Shown: positions 21,337 to 31,824 of the stretch, piece after piece
Numbering within the stretch: position 1 is the first letter of the stretch
Layout: every line of letters starts with the position of its first letter
DNA from: Tritrichomonas musculus
Taxonomy: Eukaryota; Parabasalia; Tritrichomonadida; Tritrichomonadidae
DNA: 64,000 nucleotides
Assembly (NCBI GenBank): GCA_039105265.1
Contig: JAPFFF010000004.1
Coordinates: 4,836,001 to 4,900,000, forward strand
Reading direction: 5' to 3'
Program-made: the position numbers and the translations under genes
The notes under the pieces: generated by a model
Seen by the model: the letters and a program-made list of their open reading frames with translations, nothing else
The model's database searches: none
What the model was told of the DNA's origin: nothing

Positions 21337-24300
21337 TTAAACATCATTGACAATATAATTTTCTGATCTCTCCATATGAAGAGTAAGATTCATTTTACCG
21401 AAATTATCAAAAGAATTACCAGGACATTTGAGAGGAAGTTCTTTTTCGCCCTCATTGTCCTTAATTAGAACGCTTGTTGTTCCTATTATTAGATCATCAA
21501 CACCATCAATATTATTTCTGATGATATTAATTTGAATTGAATCTCCTTTTTTTATCTTATCGAAGCTAAACTCATAGTTGTACTCCGGGCAACTGTCGTT
21601 TAAGACAGTTGGAGTCCGAAGAGTCTCCCCTTTCCCTTTGAAAATGGAAGACTTTCCATACAACTGAAGTGTCGCATAAATTCCAAATTGACCTTCAAAA
21701 TTACCAGTAAGGCCAAATATATTATGAAGGATTCCTCGCACCGAGTAGCTCAGCTTCGGCTTCACTTCGCTGCTCGTAAAAACGGGACCTTGACGGCCTT
21801 GGCGCGTCTCACCGTCAGAAGGTGTCAGATCACTCAGGGGCCCATAACTAGTGTACCCAGAAAAGTTCGTTGAATAGGTGGACGAGTGGCTACCAAGCGA
21901 GTCGTCGCTGATGAAATTCAGTACTTCCGCGAATTCAGCAATTGCACTGGATCCTCCATCTTGCGCGCGATTTGCTTCTGCAACTGAACCAGATTCTGAA
22001 ACTGGAATGGCCCTTTCTTTGGTTTCGCTCGCTTCTGTGACTGGGATGGATTCTTTTTTCTCTTCTTCTTTATTTATTTCAATAGCTTCTGCATTTGTCT
22101 CTTCTTCTTTCACTTGTTTTACATCACTGGCTGGACTGGCTTCTTCTTCTTTAATTATTTCAGTGACTGGATTTAATTCTTCCTCTTTAATTATTTCAGT
22201 GACTGGATTTAATTCTTCCTCTTTAATTATTTCAGTGACTGGATTTAATTCTTCCTCTTTAATTATTTCAGTGACTGGATTTAATTCTTCCTCTTTAATT
22301 ATTTCAGTGACTGGATTTAATTCTTCCTCTTTAATTATTTCAGTGACTGGATTTAATTCTTCCTCTTTAATTATTTCAGTGACTGGATTTAATTCTTCCA
22401 CTTGCCTTTCTTCCGTTTCAATAATTTTTTCAGCTTTCGCCTTTTTCTTGCCTTTCTTTTCTTTTGCGTGAGATTTATCTTTCTTATCGGCATTCTTCGT
22501 CCCTTTCTTTGCTTTCTTCTTCTTGTCTGCGATGTCTGGCTCATCAGCTGCACTTACAGCTACTTCTTCGTTTTTGGCGCTGCGTGTCTCGTCACACAGC
22601 CTGTCTTTCGTTTCCACCTTCTCTTCTTTTTCGTTTTCCGCTACAACAGCACCACCGCTCGCAAACTCACGAATGGCTGCTTCATTCAGCATGGCTTCGC
22701 TTTCTATGCTGCGACAACTCTCATGCAAATCTGGCACTTTTTCTTCCTCAATTGAATTTTTCTTTTCTTTCTTTTTTCTATCTTTCTTGCTGGGACTTTT
22801 TGATTCCACTTTTTCAGTACTCTTATTGGCATCAACCGCCTCGTCACTCAATTTTTTATTGCCTTTTGCTTTCTTAGCTGGCTTCACAGCATCACTCGCC
22901 TTCTTCTTCTTTTTGGCTTTCTTGTCTGGAGTTCCTGACTCTTCTGCAGTTTTCATTCCAATTTCATCGCCTGGACTTCCATTATCCACTGCCTCCGCTT
23001 CCTTATCAAGATCGCCTTTTGAATTGATTCCATTATCTTTGACATCAACACTGCCAACTTCATCATCTGCTTTCTTCTTCTTCTTTTTAGCTTTCTTTTT
23101 TGGAGTTCCTGACTCTTCTGCAGTTTTCATTCCAATTTCATCGCCTGGGCTTCCATTATCCACTGCCTCCGCTTCCTTATCAAGATCGCCTTTTGAATTG
23201 ATTTCATTATCTTTGACATCAACACTGCCAACTTCATCATCTGCTTTCTTTTTCTTCTTTTTAGCTTTCTTTTCTGGAGCTCCTGACTCTTCTGGAGTTT
23301 TCATTCCAATTTCATCGCCTGGACTTCCATTATCTTTGACATCAACACTGCCAACTTCATCATCTGCTTTCTTTTTCTTCTTTTTAGCTTTCTTTTCGGG
23401 AGTTCCTGACTCTTCTGGAATTCTAGCGACAATTTCATCGTCTGGACTTCCCTTATTCACTGTCTCCGCTTCCTTATCAAGATGGCTTTTTGCATTGATT
23501 TCCTTATCTTTGACATCAACACAGCCAACTTCATCACTTGCTTTCTTCTTCTTCTTTGCTTTTTTGCCGGCATTGAGTATTCCATCACTTGACTTTTTCT
23601 TCTTTTTATCTTCCTTGTCGTGATTTTCTGCTTCAACTGCATTTTTCTTGCTTTTGACTTTTTTGCTCTTCTTTCCATTGCTGCTCATTTTATCACCATC
23701 ATTCATGTCAATCACATCGTACAAGTCAGAATGATCGCCAGCCTCATCATTTTCATCTGAACTCTTCATATCATTCAAACTCTTCATATCATTGATCTTT
23801 TTATCATCATTTGAACTCTTCATATCATTGATCTTTTTATCATCATTTGAACTCTTTTTCTTTTTGTCTTTCTTTTTCTTATTGTGAGTTTTATCGTCCG
23901 ACTCTTCCTTCTTGCTGTCTGTGCTTGCGAGCTGCTGCCAGCTGCTATTCAGTTCCCCGCTGGACCTGTCGAGCTGACCAAGTTGCGAGAGAGTTGAAAC
24001 CTCGTAAATTGAGTCAACGTAACACATCACATCATCTTTATTAACGTCCTCCAGGTAGTACTTTCCCTCGCATTCCTCCTCTTCACCGTCGCCCTCGAAT
24101 ATGTTAATAACGGGGTTCACCCTATTGTATGCAAGTAGGCGAAATATCTCCTCAAAAGTCGGCCGTTTATTTGGATCGTGCGACCAACAATTCTTTATCA
24201 AATCTTGAATAGACTCTTTGATCTTCCACTCAGGCTTGAAGATCGGACGATAGGAATCTTCAATAACCAACTTTTTGAATAGATAATCGGTCATTTCACC

Positions 24301-24999
24301 ATTTTTGAGGGAAGGGTATGGATCCATGTCGGTGACAACTTCGTACATTAAAATTCCGTAGGAATAAACATCTGTCTTTTCATTGTAGTGGTTTAAAGAG
24401 ATCGATTCAGGTGCCATATAAATTGGTGTACCACATCCTTTTAATGTGCTCGTATTTGAATTGGTAATCGGAATTTTTGAGAGGCCAAAATCAATAATTA
24501 ATGGGTAGTAATCGTCGTTTAGAAGAATATTTCCGGGCTTTAAATCACGGTGAATAATGTGGTTTTGATGAAGGTACCTCATGCCTTGAGCTATTCCAAT
24601 TAATATAATTTGACGATAAGTATTATCATATTTTAAATCTGATAGGCCTTTTTTGTTATTTTCTAACAGTTTAGCGAGGGATCCTTTTTCGGAAAGTTCC
24701 ATAAGTATTGTAACGTTTTCTTTACCTTCAAAATCTGTTAATGAATATCCATAAAATTTGATAATCGTTGGATGCTGAAATCGCATTAAAATACTGACTT
24801 CTCTGTTTATCGATTTCTTGTACTGCTTTTTATCGCCATTACAGCATATAACTTTTGCTGCATATTTTAAATTAGTTTTTTGATCTATAACTTTAAATAC
24901 GCTTCCAAAGCCTCCTTCATCAATATTTCCAAGATTTTTGAAGCCCGCGAGGGAAATTCTGAAATTATTTTGAAGTTTGGCTTGATCTTTTTGCGACAT
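21337..24999 (-). CDS. Protein kinase with Lys-rich repeats and C-terminal C2-like domain
   Basis: A 1220-residue protein. Residues about 20-290 are a protein kinase of TKL style with all key residues: glycine loop GGFGSVFKV, Lys49 in YAAKV, HRD at 150-152 (HRDLKPGN), DFG at 170-172, and MAPES as the APE motif. Residues about 370-1000 are low-complexity: blocks of KKAKKKKKK alternating with DDEVGSVDVKDN, a ~50-residue repeated unit, then seven copies of the 12-residue unit LNPVTEIIKEEE. Residues about 1090-1205 form a C2-like beta domain (IYATLQLYGKSSIF ... SCPEYNYEFSFD ... IINIIRN ... GTTSVLIKD). The likely role is a membrane-linked signalling kinase; the Lys-rich part could bind nucleic acid or acidic lipid. 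The reverse strand shows long open frames here only because the repeats are in frame. Confidence 0.9.
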   Translation of the reverse strand: MSQKDQAKLQNNFRISLAGFKNLGNIDEGGFGSVFKVIDQKTNLKYAAKVICCNGDKKQYKKSINREVSILMRFQHPTIIKFYGYSLTDFEGKENVTILMELSEKGSLAKLLENNKKGLSDLKYDNTYRQIILIGIAQGMRYLHQNHIIHRDLKPGNILLNDDYYPLIIDFGLSKIPITNSNTSTLKGCGTPIYMAPESISLNHYNEKTDVYSYGILMYEVVTDMDPYPSLKNGEMTDYLFKKLVIEDSYRPIFKPEWKIKESIQDLIKNCWSHDPNKRPTFEEIFRLLAYNRVNPVINIFEGDGEEEECEGKYYLEDVNKDDVMCYVDSIYEVSTLSQLGQLDRSSGELNSSWQQLASTDSKKEESDDKTHNKKKKDKKKKSSNDDKKINDMKSSNDDKKINDMKSLNDMKSSDENDEAGDHSDLYDVIDMNDGDKMSSNGKKSKKVKSKKNAVEAENHDKEDKKKKKSSDGILNAGKKAKKKKKASDEVGCVDVKDKEINAKSHLDKEAETVNKGSPDDEIVARIPEESGTPEKKAKKKKKKADDEVGSVDVKDNGSPGDEIGMKTPEESGAPEKKAKKKKKKADDEVGSVDVKDNEINSKGDLDKEAEAVDNGSPGDEIGMKTAEESGTPKKKAKKKKKKADDEVGSVDVKDNGINSKGDLDKEAEAVDNGSPGDEIGMKTAEESGTPDKKAKKKKKASDAVKPAKKAKGNKKLSDEAVDANKSTEKVESKSPSKKDRKKKEKKNSIEEEKVPDLHESCRSIESEAMLNEAAIREFASGGAVVAENEKEEKVETKDRLCDETRSAKNEEVAVSAADEPDIADKKKKAKKGTKNADKKDKSHAKEKKGKKKAKAEKIIETEERQVEELNPVTEIIKEEELNPVTEIIKEEELNPVTEIIKEEELNPVTEIIKEEELNPVTEIIKEEELNPVTEIIKEEELNPVTEIIKEEEASPASDVKQVKEEETNAEAIEINKEEEKKESIPVTEASETKERAIPVSESGSVAEANRAQDGGSSAIAEFAEVLNFISDDSLGSHSSTYSTNFSGYTSYGPLSDLTPSDGETRQGRQGPVFTSSEVKPKLSYSVRGILHNIFGLTGNFEGQFGIYATLQLYGKSSIFKGKGETLRTPTVLNDSCPEYNYEFSFDKIKKGDSIQINIIRNNIDGVDDLIIGTTSVLIKDNEGEKELPLKCPGNSFDNFGKMNLTLHMERSENYIVNDV
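22147..22398 (-). repeat. 36-bp tandem repeat, seven copies, coding
   Basis: Seven near-identical 36-bp units encode LNPVTEIIKEEE in the kinase tail. Copies are almost identical at the DNA level, including third positions, so the array expanded recently and copy number is likely to vary between strains. Confidence 0.92.
22900..23560 (-). repeat. Longer degenerate coding repeats (KKAKKKKKKADDEVGSVDVKDN type)
   Basis: About five units of roughly 75-170 bp each encode variants of SPGDEIGMKT / EESGTP / KKAKKKKKK / ADDEVGSVDVKDN / SKGDLDKEAEAVD. Units differ by loss of the last block and a few substitutions, the pattern of unequal crossing-over. Confidence 0.85.
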
Positions 25000-26303
25000 G
25001 CTTGTTATTGCAAAATTTGCAATTTTAAGATTTTTGAGAACTAATTACGCAATTAGTTTTTTTTATTCTATGAGATATTTGAATTAATATTGTGTGTTTA
25101 TTTGTTTTAATGAATAAAAATTTGAATTAAAAGCATTTCACATATCAGATAATCCTTATAAATTCTATGAGTTTCATCAAATAAATTGAGAGAGTATTTT
25201 ATTATACATAATCTATATATTTCTTATAACAAATCATATTAATCAATTAAATAAATTTTTAAATAAAATATAATAAATCAAAATACTTCATAAATATAAT
25301 ATAAAAACAGGTTATTAATTTGATTTCAATAAAAATCTAACATAAGCAATTGACGTTAATTAAAAACATCTTCTTAAGTTTTAAGTTATATTGGATAGAA
25401 GCATTGCTCAATCGTCGTATCATTTACTACTATAATGATTTCTTCTTCTCTTTTTTGAACTGAAAATAGTAAAATAATTGTTTATATGCTAGTATTATCT
25501 ATATATCTGAGAATGTTGATATTTACGGGTAACATGAGACTTCATTGTAGAACTATAATTAAGGTTCTCCTTCCCAAAAAAAAAAAATGTAAATTATTCA
25601 ATATTGAATTAGCTCATAGAATAAATAATTCAATAGAGCATTATTCGGAAAAAGTGGGGAATTCATAAATATCAAATATTTTTTTACAAAATTAGTATTA
25701 TTATCATTAGATATATACATTAGTTAATATATATGATTTTTAACTCTTTAATTCCCGTATTTAATGGAAAATCCAAAAATAAGCAATGAATCAGAAACAA
25801 GCAACAGAATCGCTGACAAAAACCGTTCTCTTTTTTTAATGGTTTATATCTTATTTGTGTATTCAATTACTGACCATCAAGCAAACACACTAGTTGTCAA
25901 TTTATGAAAATCAGAGAAAATTTTAAGACAGCTTGAAATATCGAATAATAGATTTTCCACTCGTCACCCATTTTCATATTCATAGCCCAATCAAAATCAA
26001 AGAAAACCAAAACGAAACATTCCTACTTTTTCTCTAAATCGACAATAAATTTTATCTCACATGTCCTTTTCATAATGATCATATGTAATATTTCGAAATT
26101 GGCCACATGAAAGAGATTAAAAATAATAAAAACAAATTATCTATCCATTAATAAAATAAATATTATAATTTCGAAAAATCCTATAGAGATTTGCTGAGAT
26201 CTGCCATTTCTCAAAAAACTGTTTACAAATTGAAAATTTCAATTTGAAATTGCGAATTATTGAAGTTTGAATAGTTTATTTGAATTAAAATTTTATTAAA
26301 AGA
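25000..26303. other. Long AT-rich spacer
   Basis: About 1.3 kb between the divergent kinase and Rab genes. A 60-codon frame at 25486 has low-complexity composition and is not supported. No repeat or RNA gene seen. Both promoters should lie here. Confidence 0.5.
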
Positions 26304-26897
26304 ATGTCAGACAAAGAACCTTCATACAAGGTTATATTTGTTGGTGATACAAATGTAGGAAAGACTTGTATCATCAACCGAGCAGTTTTGAAAACTTATT
26401 CGACAGATATACCTCCAACAAATATAACAGCTTATTCAAAACTTTCAATAAATGTTAATTCAACCCAAGTTAACCTATCTATTCATGATATGGCTGGACA
26501 AGAAACTTATCGTACTGTTGTTCCCATGTATTTTCAATCAACAAATGCTGTCGTTATAGTTTATTCAATCGAAAACAATAGTTCATTCGATGACATTGAT
26601 GCATGGTACCAACTTGTTACAGATAAGCTGGATAAAAATGAAACAAATATATACCTTGTTGCAAATAAAGCAGATTTGTATAATGATACTAACAATTCTA
26701 AATTTCTAACCGAAAAAGCAGGGATAGACAAAGCAAAAAATTTAGGAATACCATTTTTAAGTGTAAGTGCAAAAAATGATACTAATATTGATGAACTATT
26801 TGATACAATTTCTAAAGAGTGCTTGGGGATGAGCACTCATACTAACGCCAAAAAATGCGACTTGACAGAAAATAATAATAAGAAAAATTATTGCTAA
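26304..26897 (+). CDS. Rab-type small GTPase
   Basis: A 197-residue GTPase with the Rab set of motifs: G1 GDTNVGKT, switch I with PPTNITAYSKL, G3 DMAGQETYR (DTAGQE in most Rabs; the Gln is kept), G4 NKAD, and G5 SVSAKND. Rab GTPases cycle between GTP and GDP states and recruit tethers and motors to membranes. The C-terminus is NNKKNYC with a single terminal Cys rather than the usual CC or CXC, so prenylation may be single or absent. Switch I lacks the commonest Rab TIG(V) sequence, which marks a trichomonad-specific Rab subgroup rather than a clear orthologue of Rab5, 7 or 11. Confidence 0.9.
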   Translation: MSDKEPSYKVIFVGDTNVGKTCIINRAVLKTYSTDIPPTNITAYSKLSINVNSTQVNLSIHDMAGQETYRTVVPMYFQSTNAVVIVYSIENNSSFDDIDAWYQLVTDKLDKNETNIYLVANKADLYNDTNNSKFLTEKAGIDKAKNLGIPFLSVSAKNDTNIDELFDTISKECLGMSTHTNAKKCDLTENNNKKNYC

Positions 26898-27065
26898 TTT
26901 TTTTGATTTTATTATGTAAAATGCAATTTTTTGATTGAATTATTTTTTTTTTAAATGATTTTAAAATCTTCATTTCTGAATTTTCAAACGTAATGGAGAT
27001 TTCAATCAAATTGGACCAAATAATATCAGAAAATCATTATACGTTAAAAAAAGAAAGAATCCATT

Positions 27066-30000
27066 TTGACAATGTATGCAAATAGTGCAAGAAGAGAATA
27101 TATAGGCAGAACACAAACAAATTCATATAACACAACCAAATCGACTTATTCTTCCGACTCTTCAAGTTATATAACGCCAAATTTAACAACAATTAAAGAG
27201 TTCAACCACATTTCGCACATTGGAAACCCAGATAAGAAAAAAAGCACATTTGCAACACCTTTTCAATCGCCTTATTGGCCAGATAACCTTTGGAATGACG
27301 AAGCTGCCACTCTTGTATATAGTTACAAGAATCCAGAAAAGTGTCTTGGCCCCCCAGCTCATAAAAGCGATCAAACCATTCGATTTAATTCAAGATTTGA
27401 GTCAGGAAATTTGTTGTATGCCTACAAATTAAATCCCAGTTCTTATCATTGCATACTAGATAATGATCATTCATCAGAAGAGCAATGCCAATGGTTTTAT
27501 TTCCAAATGTCGAACATTCAAATAATCCCAAACTCAAATCGTAAAATGACTTTTTATATATCAGGATTTAATAAGAACAGCAGTATTTTATCAAGAGGTT
27601 CTAAAATATTTATGTATTCAGAAAAATTAGCGAGAGATAAAAGTATATCATGGGTTCGTGTAGGAACTAATTATTCAATTGGAACGTCTTTTAAACAGAA
27701 TTCATCGACAAGCACCGACCATAGAGGTAACCGACGAAAAAGAGCGCGTAATAAAATACTAAAACCAAAGAATTATACATTACAATTTCAAATTATATTT
27801 CCTTACGATGATGATGTAGTCTACTTTTGTTATGGAATACCATACACATATACAGATCTTAATACCCACATTACTCAGTGGGTTCATTCATTTCCTTCAA
27901 TAATAACAAGTACAACTTTATGCAAAACTCTCAAAGGCAAAAACTGTCCAATATTGACCATAACCGCTCAACATTCGCCATCTAAAATTCCAAAGAAATG
28001 TGTTTTTGTCACGTCAAGGAATCATCCAGGGGAAGCCAATGCTTCAATTATTCTTGACGGTTTTATTGAATTTTTATTTTCAAAGCAACCGTCGGCCGAA
28101 TATCTTCTCAATCATTTTATATTCAAAATTATTCCAATGGTCAACATTGATGGCGTTATTGACGGTTATCACCACATTGGCCTTGATGGTGAAAATTTGA
28201 ATCACGTATGGGGAAATCCTGACTCTCGCAAACATCCTGTTATTTATCACATAAAGAGCCTGATGAACGATGTCAACAAAGGAGCAGGAATTGCTGCATT
28301 TATTGACTTTCATGGCACCTCTAGTGAACATGGAACTTTCTTGTACGGCTGTCCATTCAATGACAATGACAAGAACATTTCATTCACAAGCATCAACAAG
28401 GAGAATCTTTTTCCAAAGATCCTCTCTTCTCTTTGCGATTCTTTTTCAATAGAAAAGTGCCAAAACCCGTTACCCAGAAGAATTAACGACCCGCCGCGAT
28501 CTGTTGTCAGGAAAACTTTCGGTGTCATAAACAGCTTCTCAATCAAGTCTTCCTTTGGCGGAATTACAGACGGAATTTGGGAGAATTCGTTATATAATGA
28601 AATTTCATGGAAAGATATCGGCGCAAAAGTGGCAGAATCTTTATATCATCTTTTTTGTGAAAAACCGTCATATCTGGTCAAATCAATTGAAAATAGTCCA
28701 TCCTTTTCAAACTCAAATTCACCCAAAGCTAAATTCAATAGCTCATTTGATTACTCAGATTCTTTTCATAGTCTGAATAACTCAAATAGTGACTTGTTAA
28801 ATGAAAAAAAGAGAAAAGCTGAAGAAGATGAAAAGGCAACAGTCGTGGCAATCGACACTGGTGATGGTATCAAAATAATAAGTGGAAGTTCAGGCATGAA
28901 TGCCGCTCTTTATTCATCTCCAAAAGCAACTCCTTCTAATTACAATTCATCATCTAATTATTCACCTCGATACTCGCCAAAGTCGAATTCTAACTCAAAT
29001 TCAAACTCGTCTGTCTATTCAAGGCCTTCTTCTCGTTTGGATTCTGATTCAAATTCAAATCCTCGCTTTAAATTTTCAACCGCTAATTCAAGCAGGAATA
29101 GAAGCCCTTCTCCTAAGAGCCCACAAAGTTCTAATCGAGCTTCTTCACCAGCATCTTCAAATAGAAGTTCTTCGCCCAAATCAAATTGGAATCCAAATTC
29201 AGATCAAAAATCAAATTCAAATGTTAGATCTAATATGAATTCAGATTCAAGTACAAAACCTAATTCGTTTGTAAGAACAAATCTGAATTCAAATTCTGAA
29301 TTTGATTCTAGTTCTAAACCTATAATTACTTCAAAGTACGGAGAGTCAAGATCAAATTGGAATTCAAGTTCGGACTCAAAGCAAAATTCGATTTCAAGAA
29401 CAAATTCAAATACAAGAACAAATTTGAGTTCTTCTTTGTCAGAGTCAAAATCAAATTCAGGCTGGTCTTCCAGATACAATTCTAGTTCAAGTGCACGACC
29501 AAATATCACTTCAAACACAAATAATTTAGTTTCAAAGCCGAATACAAGTGTAAAAAATAATATAAGCACCAAACCAAATTTGTATTTAAGTTCAGAATCA
29601 GATTCAAGAACAAGTCTAACTTCAAAATACAGTTCGAGCCAGAATAGATCAAATAATTATTCAGATTCGAGACAAAGTTTGACTACAAGACCAACCACCA
29701 CTAATCCAAGAACAAATTCAAGTCTTAAATCAAATTCGAGTTCAGACGCAAAGCAAAGTTTAACATCAAAATATAGTTCAAATGCAAGAACTTCAAGTTT
29801 GAATTCTACACCACCAAAAACGACGAGTTCAAATCAAAAACCAACATCAGCTCCAGCAAAAACGGCAAACTCGAGTCCAAGAACGAATTATGGATTTAAT
29901 TTCGAATCTAATTCAAGCTCGAGTTTTTCAGCCAGACCCACATCGAGCCTCAAAACAAGCAATTATTCTTATTCCAAACCGGCCAATAATCATGATTCAT

Positions 30001-30212
30001 CAGATGTTAGTTCAAGATCAAACTTACCATTAGATAGCTCGTACTCAAACATAACAGCAACTGAAGTTACAAGCTCATATTCAAGCTTATTATCGAACTC
30101 ATCCATTGCCTTGACTCCAAATTCATCATTCAAGAGTCGAAATTCATCAAGTAAAAAACGAGTTACTTTTCAAATTGACGTTTATCAAAAAGGGAAGCCA
30201 AGACCAAAATAA
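27066..30212 (+). CDS. Cytosolic carboxypeptidase-like (M14, AGBL/Nna1) protein, probable pseudoenzyme
   Basis: A 1048-residue protein. Residues about 85-290 match the CCP N-terminal beta domain (ESGNLLYAYKL, then QWFYFQMSNI). Residues about 300-530 are the M14 catalytic fold with zinc ligands His320 and Glu323 (NHPGEAN) and His416 (DFHGTSSEHG). CCPs remove glutamates from tubulin tails. Two normally invariant residues are changed: the Arg of the DLNRxW motif is His380 (NLNHVW), and the catalytic Glu of the (S/T)xE(S/A) motif is Lys494 (NSFSIKSSFGG). It therefore probably keeps zinc and fold but not peptidase activity, or uses another chemistry. Residues about 545-1040 form a Ser/Asn-rich disordered tail. 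The catalytic changes are read directly from the codons CAC and AAG. Confidence 0.85.
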   Translation: MTMYANSARREYIGRTQTNSYNTTKSTYSSDSSSYITPNLTTIKEFNHISHIGNPDKKKSTFATPFQSPYWPDNLWNDEAATLVYSYKNPEKCLGPPAHKSDQTIRFNSRFESGNLLYAYKLNPSSYHCILDNDHSSEEQCQWFYFQMSNIQIIPNSNRKMTFYISGFNKNSSILSRGSKIFMYSEKLARDKSISWVRVGTNYSIGTSFKQNSSTSTDHRGNRRKRARNKILKPKNYTLQFQIIFPYDDDVVYFCYGIPYTYTDLNTHITQWVHSFPSIITSTTLCKTLKGKNCPILTITAQHSPSKIPKKCVFVTSRNHPGEANASIILDGFIEFLFSKQPSAEYLLNHFIFKIIPMVNIDGVIDGYHHIGLDGENLNHVWGNPDSRKHPVIYHIKSLMNDVNKGAGIAAFIDFHGTSSEHGTFLYGCPFNDNDKNISFTSINKENLFPKILSSLCDSFSIEKCQNPLPRRINDPPRSVVRKTFGVINSFSIKSSFGGITDGIWENSLYNEISWKDIGAKVAESLYHLFCEKPSYLVKSIENSPSFSNSNSPKAKFNSSFDYSDSFHSLNNSNSDLLNEKKRKAEEDEKATVVAIDTGDGIKIISGSSGMNAALYSSPKATPSNYNSSSNYSPRYSPKSNSNSNSNSSVYSRPSSRLDSDSNSNPRFKFSTANSSRNRSPSPKSPQSSNRASSPASSNRSSSPKSNWNPNSDQKSNSNVRSNMNSDSSTKPNSFVRTNLNSNSEFDSSSKPIITSKYGESRSNWNSSSDSKQNSISRTNSNTRTNLSSSLSESKSNSGWSSRYNSSSSARPNITSNTNNLVSKPNTSVKNNISTKPNLYLSSESDSRTSLTSKYSSSQNRSNNYSDSRQSLTTRPTTTNPRTNSSLKSNSSSDAKQSLTSKYSSNARTSSLNSTPPKTTSSNQKPTSAPAKTANSSPRTNYGFNFESNSSSSFSARPTSSLKTSNYSYSKPANNHDSSDVSSRSNLPLDSSYSNITATEVTSSYSSLLSNSSIALTPNSSFKSRNSSSKKRVTFQIDVYQKGKPRPK
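28950..30050 (+). repeat. Low-complexity Ser/Asn coding tract
   Basis: About 370 codons dominated by Ser, Asn, Thr, Arg and Lys (SNSNS, SSSDSK, RTNSN). TCA/AAT-rich codons recur without a fixed unit length, so this is compositional drift and slippage rather than a tandem array. It forms the tail of the carboxypeptidase-like protein. Confidence 0.75.
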
Positions 30213-31160
30213 AAATTGTTTTTAATTCACTTTAAGATTGTATTTTTATTTGCTTTTATAATTTATTTTTAATTTTGCAAATATTTTTAAACGTCCATCT
30301 AAAATTGAAGAAGAGAACTCGATTTTTGAATAACAAAAAAACCCTCATATTTTATATTTTACAACCAATAAGTATAATAATAATATGTTTTTAAATATAT
30401 GTTAAATATATTGAATTTAATATTTTACAATTGTAATTATTTTTTAGAGATAAAAATAGATTTATACTTAAATCAATTTTTTCTGAATTAAAAATTTATC
30501 GTCTTAAAATTTATTCAAATTTTTTGTGATTATATTTTTGTTTTGGAGTACTAAAAGTCATATTACATTTTTATTAATCTCAAAACAAAGTTTATTATCA
30601 TCTTAATTATTAACAGATGAAGCTATATTTTTGTTTTTATCGAAAAATTTGAATTTTGTATAATCAAATTCTTAAATATCTTTTGGTGCTCACAAGATTC
30701 AACCATACATACTCTGCCAAAAATTACTTTCATTCCTTACTCTATAATAATATCACAGTAAAAAGCGAATTTAAAAAAAATTAACAAAAAGTTAACCTTT
30801 TTTAAGAATTATTTGCATTTTTTCATCGCCAAACTTAAATATTTATGTTTAAAGTTTAACACCAAAAAATGGACTTAAGCACAAAAATCGGGCTGGGGTT
30901 ATAGTTAAATAAAGGTCAAGCAATGTCCAACTTTTGAGCTTAAGTTCATATGATATGTGATATAAAAATACATCGAAACAATAGGCCGTTTTGATTTAAA
31001 ATGGTCCTACTTTGCAACAATTTAAAGCAAACAAATGCAAATTTAATTCATCGCTTACTATTAGGCAATCTGTTCATCTCAAAAGTGTTTAATTGTATGC
31101 ATCACCAATGGTATATAATAATCACATTATTTTATATCAATTGTAATATCATCAACAAGA
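30213..31160. other. AT-rich spacer
   Basis: About 950 bp downstream of the carboxypeptidase-like gene; no supported gene or repeat. Confidence 0.45.
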
Positions 31161-31164
31161 TATA

Positions 31165-31824
31165 ACTATTAATTTAAGTTCCACTTTTCTGCCAAAGCAA
31201 ACAAAACATCTAAAACCTCCTCCACAGTTAAAATCAGTTTTGATTCCAAATGATCAAACTCTGCAACAAAATTTGATTGATAAATCCATATATAAGATTC
31301 AGTTTCGTTGTTGATGTTTTTATCATGATTTTTATTTTTTTAATCTAGAAATAATGTGTTCCCCAGACATAGCTATTAATTCAAGAATAGTTTTTACAGC
31401 TGTTTGGTATTTTTATGAATACTCTGTCAAAATAGTTAAAAATAGATTAAAGTCATCTTTTTTTGGTTTAATGACAAAGAGCTCAAAGCTTTATTTTGTT
31501 TCAATAAATGAGCAAAATGCAACATTTAAATCTTCACAAAGTTCATCATTTATATCATACGAAGCCGAATCATCAACTTTTGTTCCTGCTATATTAATTC
31601 AGCCTTTTACTTTTTGGTTAATATGATTTTTATTACATAAATTAAATTCATGATTGAATCAACAGCTATTCTTATAAGAGTTATCGTATGAATCAAAATC
31701 ATGATACATTATTCGAGCATAGCCAAAATAATTTTCAACAGGATGAAAACTAATACCATCTAGAGCTATTTCATCTGATTTTACAATTAATGAATATGTA
31801 ATGATAACAGTATTTAAACATCTA
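31165..31824 (-). pseudogene. Decayed unidentified gene next to the mariner
   Basis: On the minus strand this stretch reads as several protein-like segments separated by in-frame stops: residues such as ILIVKSDEIALDGISFHPVE near 31820-31660, VDDSASYDINDELCEDLNVAF near 31580-31515, FELFVIKPKKDDFNLFLTIL and AVKTILELIAMSGEHIISRL near 31490-31350, and AEFDHLESKLILTVEEVLDV with LFALAEKWNLN near 31280-31167. Composition is host-like. The mariner lies at its upstream edge, with further coding-like debris beyond 33110. I do not recognise the family. Confidence 0.45.

Noticed and set aside
22523-23623. Long plus-strand frame of 366 codons rich in Ser/Phe/Leu
   Set aside because: It is the antisense of the in-frame Lys/Glu repeats of the kinase gene.
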